The notes below the pieces were generated by a model, which was given only the letters and a program-made list of their open reading frames with translations, made no database searches and was not told the origin of the DNA. This document shows, in pieces, positions 57,500-64,000 of a stretch of 64,000 nt of DNA. The translations under genes and the position numbers were made by a program. This DNA is from Coprinellus micaceus (taxonomy: Eukaryota; Basidiomycota; Agaricomycetes; Agaricales; Psathyrellaceae). Position 1 is the first letter of the stretch; each line of letters starts with the position of its first letter. Location: positions 372,001 to 436,000 of the forward strand of contig OX596343.1 in the NCBI GenBank assembly GCA_951394405.1, read 5' to 3'.

Positions 57500-59149
57500 G
57501 CTGGAGGCGAAACGGGCAGATGCTCGTCGATGGAGGTCGCCTAGAGGTTTATATGGGGGGTCGTGAGGCGTTCTTGACGGGAATGAGCAAGAATGAACAC
57601 ACCGTCCACAGCCTTATTTAATGGAAGGCTCGAAGCCACCGCATTGATACCGCGTGTATCCATTAGCGCCTGACAAACAAAGCAGGATAAATGAGCTTGG
57701 GCGCCTATCTTGGTTACCAACATTCTCCTACCATCGATACGCCATTGTGGACCTCTCCACCTGTTGCTTTGACCCGTTTTTGGAGGGCCCTCTTGTGCGT
57801 CGGATGCTTTTCGATATGGTCCTATGCGACCAAGGCCCAACGACAAAAGAGAGTGGTGAATTCAATATTCGGACTTTAGATAGAAACGCCTTTATTCACT
57901 CACCCTATAAGCAGAAAGAGACCCGATACCAACGCGTTTCCCGCCATCCCTGATAGTCTCGAGCGGGGTGAGCGCGATTTCGCCGTCGCATCCTTCCTCG
58001 AGGCATGTCAAAATGCCGTCTACGCGTCGCGTCGGTCAGAAACTCCACGGGCGAAAAGATGTAACACCTACATCCAACCCGAGGCTGCCGTTTAATGGTA
58101 AACTGTAAACTGCGTGGGTACATGCGTGGTTTATATGATGGGGGGCGACCAACGTTGCTATCCCATACGTATTCCTTGAGATGGGCTTCGAGCTCTGTCA
58201 GGTACGTCTTGGGAATATTACAGCCCTACGACAAGCTAGTAAGTTCTTCCGGCCTCAACGCAAGCCTTACGCGCAGAAAAAACGCGCTATATGCGTCCCG
58301 CGTCGCCAGCTCAACGCGACGCTAATGAGCCGACGAAAAAGTACGTACAGGGGACGTGTGTTTGTATTGAAAGTGGTCCTTCGCCAGCGTGATCAGGTTG
58401 TCCGCCATCGTCAAAGGCGGCGGGGCTGCTCGTCGCTGTATGCGGCGAGGCGCTGAACGAGGCGGGAAGAGGCAAGAATGGGGAGAAGAGCAGCGACGCG
58501 GGAGCTGGCGGGTTTTTGCAGCAAGCGCGTCGCAATATTCCCACGCTATGCACTAATTAATCATGATGATCCTTCTCCGAAGCACCAACCGTGGACCCAC
58601 AAACCAAGCAAACCAGGCTATGGGCTCTGTAGGTAAACCTGGTATAGAGCTGATTTATATACAAATTACGGCCTCGTGCCCGATTTTTGCAGGAAGCTCA
58701 CAAAGGCTCGAGGAGGCTGGCCAAAGTTCGGTCGGTGCCAGTCCCACGCTGTGGACTCCATTAGCCTGGGAAGCAATTAATAACCCTGAGCAAGCCAGGG
58801 TCCCGTGAGATAAGTAAGTTCATATCATGGGGTCGCCCGTATCACCTAGGAATGAACGTGTCGTAGTAGTCCGTGTATAGACGAAACCGCAAAGGTGTAG
58901 TCCAACCGGGTGACTCGGGTGAAGCGGACAATTTGTGGACCTCGTGGCTTTGTCTTTGCCTATGCTGGGAACTCGGGAGTGTGAAGGGGCTCAGTGAATA
59001 GCGGAGGCTGATCGAATTCAAGTGGCCGAATTGTTGGTTTGTGGGTGTCGCAGACTTTTTCGAACGGTGTTACTAGCCAATCGCGAGGTCACCTGCGGTA
59101 GATAAGGCCCATTAGAAGATCAAATCGCTAGAGAGCTGCAAACTGCGTA
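57500..59149. other. Intergenic region, SNF2 promoter and F-box 3' flank
   Basis: No gene is supported in this 1.65 kb. TTAGCGCC (57663) and TTGGGCGCCTA (about 57698) lie 165-200 nt before the SNF2 start. Frames around 58095-58450 are short and motif-free. Confidence 0.45.
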
Positions 59150-60790
59150 CTACCGAGAATCCAAGAAAATATACACATCCACCCCAAGCCTCCTCAGGCT
59201 CGCTACTGCGTTTCGAAGGTCGTTCGCTGGCATGTTGTCGTAACTTTCGAGTGCCCGCCCATTCACCTCCAAGATGAGCGCCTTGAACATCGGAAAGTGG
59301 GTGACCCGAAGAGCAAAGAAGTTACATACGTCCTCGAATTGGAAGGGATAAGGCATGCGGACCAGTCGAAGAGATTTGAGGCGGGGGAGGAATTGAAGGT
59401 GACAGTCGGAAGAGGGGTGACTAGCGGGTCGAAAAATGGTGGTGTCCATGTCAATCCCATCTAGAGTCAGATCCATCACTAGGGGCAAATGGACGAGTAG
59501 TTGCTCCAAACCACGCGAGGATATAGAAAGTCCGCCGATACGAATGCGCCCCACGGTCTCCCGAGACTGCTGGACAAAGGAGAGGATGCTCAAAGCGAAA
59601 CGTACTCGACGTTTTGCCTTCGGACGTGTCTCTCCTTCCAATGCGTTGTCCAAACCATCTTCATCGTCATCCGAACCACCGATTTCTCTATCCGTACGGC
59701 ACTGGATATCGAGGTCAACAAGGGACGGGGTATGTATGAGGTGTGGAAGGGCAATTAACTCTCTATACGTCCAGTATTCCAATCGTAGGGATTTGACTTT
59801 AGGGAGAAGTATGGGCTGGCGGTTGTCCGCGTCGGACGGGGAGGCGAAACTGGGGTCTGGGTAAACGGATAATCGCCCTAAATTGGGGCACAGGGCCAAG
59901 ACACGGAGGATAGACGAGATCGGCAAGTTGGCGATATCAAGTGCCGTCAAGTTTCGCAACACACAGTTGTCGGTCGGCAACATCTGGATTTGACCTTCGC
60001 GCTGCCACAGCCCACTCAGGTTAAATGAGCGGACAGACGGCAGATGAAGGAGAAGTCGAGCAACCGTTGGCATCTCCTGGCTGTACCTCTGAACCAGCCC
60101 GAGGGTTAAGGATTCCAGTGTGTCCCAGGGACGAACAGTATGCGTGTGGACTTCCTTCATGTGCCGTGCCACCTCTTCAAAACACTCCGGAGTAACGTTC
60201 CCGAGCACGAGGGAGTGTAAACTTGGTCCTTGGGTGAAAAGCTTCACTGGCCCCAAGTCTTTGACCAAGTCGCAGTCACTTTCCGTTGCATGGGTAGTGC
60301 AACACGATCCGAAGAGGTCGTCCAATACGAGGCGCCTGGAGAGTCTTCCTGACCGCCCAAGCCACCGTGTAATTTTCTCGACGTTGGGCTGGTATGGGTT
60401 CCAAAACGAAAGACTGAGGTTGCACCATAATCTAGGGGTACTGATTGCGACATCCCGCCAAAGTTTGGAGACTGTGCATAGAGTGACCACTTGACTGGAT
60501 GGTGAAAGCGCCCCCGTGCCATGGTCGTTGTATACGGCCATGAAGATTTCTGACAGAACCTCCGCTGGAAACAGACGAAAGGAAGTCAGAAGCCCACGTA
60601 ACGTCTTGCGCTCGGTTGCAAGTGTGTCCCGCTCCTCTTCGACCCTCCGAAGCTCAGCACCGAGCCTCTGTACCTCACGCTCCAGTTGTTCGATGGCCTT
60701 TGTCCGGTCGGTGATATCATCTTGAATGGTCGCAACCTCTGCGATCTCGGGGGCAACATTGCTGGAGAGGAGTTCCGAGTAACGTTCCAT
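59150..60790 (-). CDS. F-box protein, tandem array copy A
   Basis: Single exon, 546 residues, started at 60790 (MERYSELLSSNVAPE) because the paralogue next door starts at the same place. The N-terminal coiled coil (about residues 22-66) leads into FRLFPAEVLSEIFMAVYND, then VSKLWRDVAISTPRLWCNLSL, then LRR-like repeats. The end is LESYDNMPANDLRNAVASLR. It is expected to be an SCF ubiquitin-ligase adaptor; substrate unknown. It is clearly a tandem paralogue of the gene at 61664. A TTTAGGCGCTTAAAG motif lies about 95 nt upstream. Confidence 0.85.
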   Translation of the reverse strand: MERYSELLSSNVAPEIAEVATIQDDITDRTKAIEQLEREVQRLGAELRRVEEERDTLATERKTLRGLLTSFRLFPAEVLSEIFMAVYNDHGTGALSPSSQVVTLCTVSKLWRDVAISTPRLWCNLSLSFWNPYQPNVEKITRWLGRSGRLSRRLVLDDLFGSCCTTHATESDCDLVKDLGPVKLFTQGPSLHSLVLGNVTPECFEEVARHMKEVHTHTVRPWDTLESLTLGLVQRYSQEMPTVARLLLHLPSVRSFNLSGLWQREGQIQMLPTDNCVLRNLTALDIANLPISSILRVLALCPNLGRLSVYPDPSFASPSDADNRQPILLPKVKSLRLEYWTYRELIALPHLIHTPSLVDLDIQCRTDREIGGSDDDEDGLDNALEGETRPKAKRRVRFALSILSFVQQSRETVGRIRIGGLSISSRGLEQLLVHLPLVMDLTLDGIDMDTTIFRPASHPSSDCHLQFLPRLKSLRLVRMPYPFQFEDVCNFFALRVTHFPMFKALILEVNGRALESYDNMPANDLRNAVASLRRLGVDVYIFLDSR

Positions 60791-60881
60791 GGTGATGGTC
60801 AGGAGGAAACCCTGTGAATGGAACACCGAAGATGGCGCGATCAGAACTGGGTTTCCCATCACTTCCGGCAAAGCGGCTTAC

Positions 60882-60896
60882 ATTTAGGCGCTTAAA
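60882..60896. promoter_or_regulatory. GGCGCTTAA-type motif before F-box copy A
   Basis: TTTAGGCGCTTAAAG lies about 95 nt before the start codon. The paralogue B has a related motif at the same distance. Confidence 0.35.
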
Positions 60897-61365
60897 GACC
60901 GGTTGACCAAGGTCCGAAACGCGGCGCAGCTGTTCCAGGTGCGATTGCGGCAATAGTGTGTCGAATTCAGCTTTGGAATCTGGGGTGTACCGTAACATCT
61001 AACTGAGCGATGTAGCCAAGCCTAATCTCGGTTGAACGCCATCGAAGAGGGGTAGTACGTATCAAGTTGCAGGATCGAAATACAATTGGCGACGAAACCA
61101 TTGTGCCAATGAATTTGCAATGAATAGCTAGAAAAACATGTACATTGAAGATATGTCTCGGGCACCTGGACGTGCCGGTGAACTCCAGGGCCCGGGGAAG
61201 TGATAACAGGAAGGGTGAAGAAGGGTGGAAGGAGGGGAGCGAGGAGTTGGCCAAGGTGCGAAAACGGGGGTAACATTCAAGATGGTGGCCAATAAAAATT
61301 GCAATGGGGGGTGATGCGGATCGTATGTCTACTCCGCCGTAAAGTAAATTGCACTTGGGACGAAC

Positions 61366-61561
61366 GGCAAGGGCCCGCAGCGTCGGACGAACAATTGAGA
61401 AGGTTGACAGATATCTCAAGAGATCAGGTTATGATCGTGATCGTTGAGTGTGAAGGGAAGTCATGAGCCTGCCTATGGGACCGTTAGACGATAATATGGG
61501 AGATAGAAATGGGCGCAGACATACTACACACGCAATCGAAACACTGTCCCAGTGGAAACAG
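61366..61561. repeat. Direct repeat, copy 1
   Basis: It matches 63693-63891 in the same orientation. The last 110 nt (61452-61561 against 63782-63891) differ at only three positions by eye. The earlier part is looser and carries small gaps. Confidence 0.85.
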
Positions 61562-61663
61562 ATCGCCCGCTACCTCGGAACGCGAAGGCCAACCACGAAG
61601 TGCCTGTGGTAGAGCACACTGGAATACAGTAGAAGATTATGCTAACAGGAGACATATACACGA

Positions 61664-63373
61664 CTAAAGCTCTAGCCTGGAGCAAACACAGACCTCGACC
61701 CCTAGCCTCCTCAGCTTTGACACCGCGTTCCGGAGCCCGTTTGATGGCGCGGTGTCATAACTTCGAAGGTCGACGAGATCCAGCCCCAGTACGAGGCTCC
61801 TAAACACCTCGGATATCGGAGGGTGGGAGGCTCGGTGCGCAAAGAAGTCGCACACGTCCTCAAACGGGAAGTTATTTCGCATATAGGAAAGTTCGAGCCT
61901 CTCTAAACGAGGGAGGAATTGCGTTTGACCGTCGCACGTAAGGTAACCACTGGCTTGGAAAACGGTGCTGCCCATCCTGACGCCGTTAAGAGTCAGATCC
62001 GTCACAAAGGGAATGTTGAGGAGCATTCGCTCTAACCCAGTGGAAGATATATTCAGATTCCTAATCACGATGCGCCGGACAGTCGTTTCGGACTGTTGGG
62101 TGAAGGATGTGAGGCCAGTTACCATGTCGAAGAGGGGTCCCGGCTCTGAATATGTTTCTTCTTCAGCACCCCCGTAGTAATAATCGTCGGAGGGATCGAA
62201 GAATGAGACCTCAAGCTCGACTAGAGCCGGGGTGTGTAGGAGCTGGGGAAGTCTGCTGACGATTTCGTGTATGAAGCCACGTAACCGCAGCACTCGAAGA
62301 TGAGGGAGGAGCGGAGCCTGAGCGTGGTTGAGCGAAGAGTTATGGGAATAATTAGGGTCCATCGTCAACTCCTGCAAGTTCTTGCACAAAAGCAAGAGCT
62401 GAAGGATGGGCGATATAGGGACGTTCTCAATCGCGAGAGTCGTTAGGTGGTCTAGCATGGAGTTGCTGGTGGTGAGTGCTTGGGGAGCACTCTGGCCCCA
62501 CGAACGGATCTTGAAACAGTGGACCGGAGGCAAATGAGAGAGGAGATGTGGAAGTGCTGGCCAGTCCTGGTTCGGCCGTGGTTCCACATCAACGGTCAGG
62601 GTTTCCAGCATCCCCCACGGTCGAACGGCATCGGAGGGCTGCTTGCTTATGTGTCTTGCCAAGTCTTGAAGGCATTCCGGACGGATTGGAGAAAGAGACA
62701 GCTCATGGACGAGCGGCCCTTGCGTTAGAAGTCTCAGCAGCTCAGGGGTCTTGACCAGGTTACATTCGGATCCCGGTGTATGTAGGTAGTAGCACGCATA
62801 TCTGAGGTGGTTAATTTGGAGAGTTCTGGGGAGGCTGCCAGAGCGTCCAAACCAGGTCGATATTTTTTTGACACTACACCCTTCTAGGACAGTTGCATCA
62901 AGGTTGAGGCGATTCCAAAGTTGGGGAGTACCGAGCGCAATGTCACGGCACTTCCTGGATATCTTGCAGAGGGTGGCAACTTGAGACGATCTCCGGAATC
63001 TGTCGGTCTTGTCGTGTACGACCGTGAAGACTTCGGACAAGATCTCTGCCGGTAATCGACGAAATGGAGTCAAAAGGCTACGCAATGCTGCGCGTTCAGT
63101 CGAAAGGTTGTAACGCTCCTCCTGGATTTGCTGGCGCTGTGTCTCCCACCGTTGAAGTTCCTCCTCGAGCAACAGCACTTCAAGCTCCCAACCCTCCCCC
63201 TGAATTCCCCGACGCTGCGTCTCCAATCCTTGGAGCTCGTCATCCACCCATAGCTCCTCAAGGTCCAGTTGACCGATAGCCTTCGTACGGGCATCAATAC
63301 CCTCCTGAATGGTAGTAACTTCCACTGGTTCAGGGGCGACGTTGCTGGAGAGGAGTCGAGAATAGCCTTCCAT
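61664..63373 (-). CDS. F-box protein, tandem array copy B
   Basis: Single exon, 569 residues. It starts MEGYSRLLSSNVAPEPVEVT, a near match to copy A, and continues with the same order of coiled coil, FRRLPAEILSEVF and KCRDIALGTPQLWNRLNL blocks. It ends DLRSYDTAPSNGLRNAVSKL. The coiled coil is longer than in A, by an internal repetition of about 37 residues (LQGLETQRRGIQGEGWEL and LQRWETQRQQIQEERYNL). GGGCGCTTAT lies about 95 nt upstream. Confidence 0.85.
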   Translation of the reverse strand: MEGYSRLLSSNVAPEPVEVTTIQEGIDARTKAIGQLDLEELWVDDELQGLETQRRGIQGEGWELEVLLLEEELQRWETQRQQIQEERYNLSTERAALRSLLTPFRRLPAEILSEVFTVVHDKTDRFRRSSQVATLCKISRKCRDIALGTPQLWNRLNLDATVLEGCSVKKISTWFGRSGSLPRTLQINHLRYACYYLHTPGSECNLVKTPELLRLLTQGPLVHELSLSPIRPECLQDLARHISKQPSDAVRPWGMLETLTVDVEPRPNQDWPALPHLLSHLPPVHCFKIRSWGQSAPQALTTSNSMLDHLTTLAIENVPISPILQLLLLCKNLQELTMDPNYSHNSSLNHAQAPLLPHLRVLRLRGFIHEIVSRLPQLLHTPALVELEVSFFDPSDDYYYGGAEEETYSEPGPLFDMVTGLTSFTQQSETTVRRIVIRNLNISSTGLERMLLNIPFVTDLTLNGVRMGSTVFQASGYLTCDGQTQFLPRLERLELSYMRNNFPFEDVCDFFAHRASHPPISEVFRSLVLGLDLVDLRSYDTAPSNGLRNAVSKLRRLGVEVCVCSRLEL

Positions 63374-63853
63374 GGTGGTGGTCAGGAGGAAAGGCTGTGT
63401 AAGGAACTCTGACGGTGATGCATCAATGACTTCAAGATCACGCCGACCCAGCCTCGGCCTACTGGGTTTTGGGCGCTTATTATATTTCGTGCAAGGCTTG
63501 GGTTGATGGGATTGAAAGTACGAGAGCCAGGCTTGGTTGTCTACGCTTCTGAAGATCTCAGCGCTGCGTTTAAAGATATACTAGAGAAGATATAAGATGG
63601 TTTGGTACAAGCAAGGGTACGGCAGGTGTCAATTGCAAAAACGGTGTCAAGCAATCGTGATCAGTATTATAGCATGCACTCCTCAGAGAAATGGCAAGGG
63701 CCCAGAGTGTTGGACGAGCGGTTGAGAAGGTTGAGAAAGACGTCCTCGGGAAATCAGGTTATGACCGTGATCGCAGAGTGCGAAGGGAAGTCATGAGGAT
63801 GCCTATGGGACCGTTAGACGATAACATGGGAGATAGAAATGGGCGCAGACATA
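63374..63853. other. Spacer between F-box copies B and C
   Basis: No gene is seen. Most of it is the second copy of the direct repeat. Confidence 0.5.
63466..63480 (+). promoter_or_regulatory. GGGCGC motif before F-box copy B
   Basis: GTTTTGGGCGCTTAT lies 93-107 nt before the start codon, at the same distance as in copy A. Confidence 0.35.
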
Positions 63854-63891
63854 CTACACACGCAATCGAAACACTGTCCCAGTGGAAACAG
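63693..63891. repeat. Direct repeat, copy 2
   Basis: Partner of 61366-61561. Here the repeat runs directly into the C-terminal coding part of F-box copy C, marking the edge of the duplicated unit. Confidence 0.85.
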
Positions 63892-64000
63892 AAACGTCTG
63901 CCCCAAGCTTCCTCATGAACCTTGAGACCGCGTTCCGAAGGTCGTTCGGTGGCATGGGCCTCGTAACTACGGAGGGACCGGTTACTCACTGCCAAGTTGA
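63854..64000 (-). pseudogene. F-box copy C, C-terminal fragment with a frame break (cut by window edge)
   Basis: The minus strand reads NLAVSNRSLRSYEA, then, one base out of frame, MPPNDLRNAVSRFMRKLGAD. These match the ends of copies A (LESYDNMPANDLRNAV) and B (LRSYDTAPSNGLRNAV). Joining them needs removal of one base in the GGCCC run. The frame then runs on into the direct repeat and stops at 63854. It is either a pseudogene or a sequence error; the rest lies beyond the window. Confidence 0.6.

Larger units (their letters stand above)
60791..61663. other. Spacer between F-box copies A and B
   Basis: No gene is seen. It contains the first copy of the direct repeat described separately. Confidence 0.5.

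Overview
The window is nuclear DNA of a filamentous basidiomycete, most likely an Agaricomycete. The signs are densely packed genes on both strands, nearly all broken by 45-80 nt GT-AG introns, a macrofage-activating-glycoprotein-type secreted protein, an expanded atypical G-alpha, several F-box proteins, and wood- or wall-active GH10 and GH16 enzymes. I see no prokaryotic, viral or CRISPR features.

Layout, left to right: GPN2 (cut by the edge), RRG7, mitochondrial ornithine carrier, GH10 xylanase, an F-box/LRR gene, a gene-poor stretch (7.8-12.3 kb), a 15-exon G-alpha, a seven-helix membrane protein, an eIF4E class II protein, a decayed paralogue of the gene at 32-33.6 kb, tRNA-Thr(AGT), a hypothetical gene, a second F-box gene, a coiled-coil/disordered protein ending in a Trp motif, ATP synthase subunit K, an M28 aminopeptidase, an unknown two-copy family, the MAG-like glycoprotein, a small membrane protein, a long-chain-base-phosphate phosphatase, an alpha/beta hydrolase lacking its nucleophile Ser, a GH16 glucanase, a 999-bp hAT-like non-autonomous transposon with intact 8-bp target duplication, a disordered protein, a thiol methyltransferase, the mitochondrial ribosome recycling factor, a RING-containing SNF2 translocase, and a tandem F-box array running off the right edge.

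The most striking pattern concerns gene structure. Rebuilding the reading frames requires extremely short internal exons in five unrelated genes: 2 nt in the xylanase, 4 nt in G-alpha, 6 and 16 nt in GH16, 11 nt in SNF2, 15 nt (plus an 8-nt first coding exon) in ATP synthase subunit K. In each case the tiny exon lies between good splice sites and restores a conserved motif. Gene finders with a minimum exon length would miss or mutilate all of them.

Other points of note are a recurring GGGCGC promoter motif, telobox sequences in front of two nuclear genes for mitochondrial proteins, and several proteins with altered key residues (G-alpha Gln to His, hydrolase Ser to Ala, eIF4E cap and eIF4G-contact residues). 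Gene functions are named from motifs read by eye. No database search was run.
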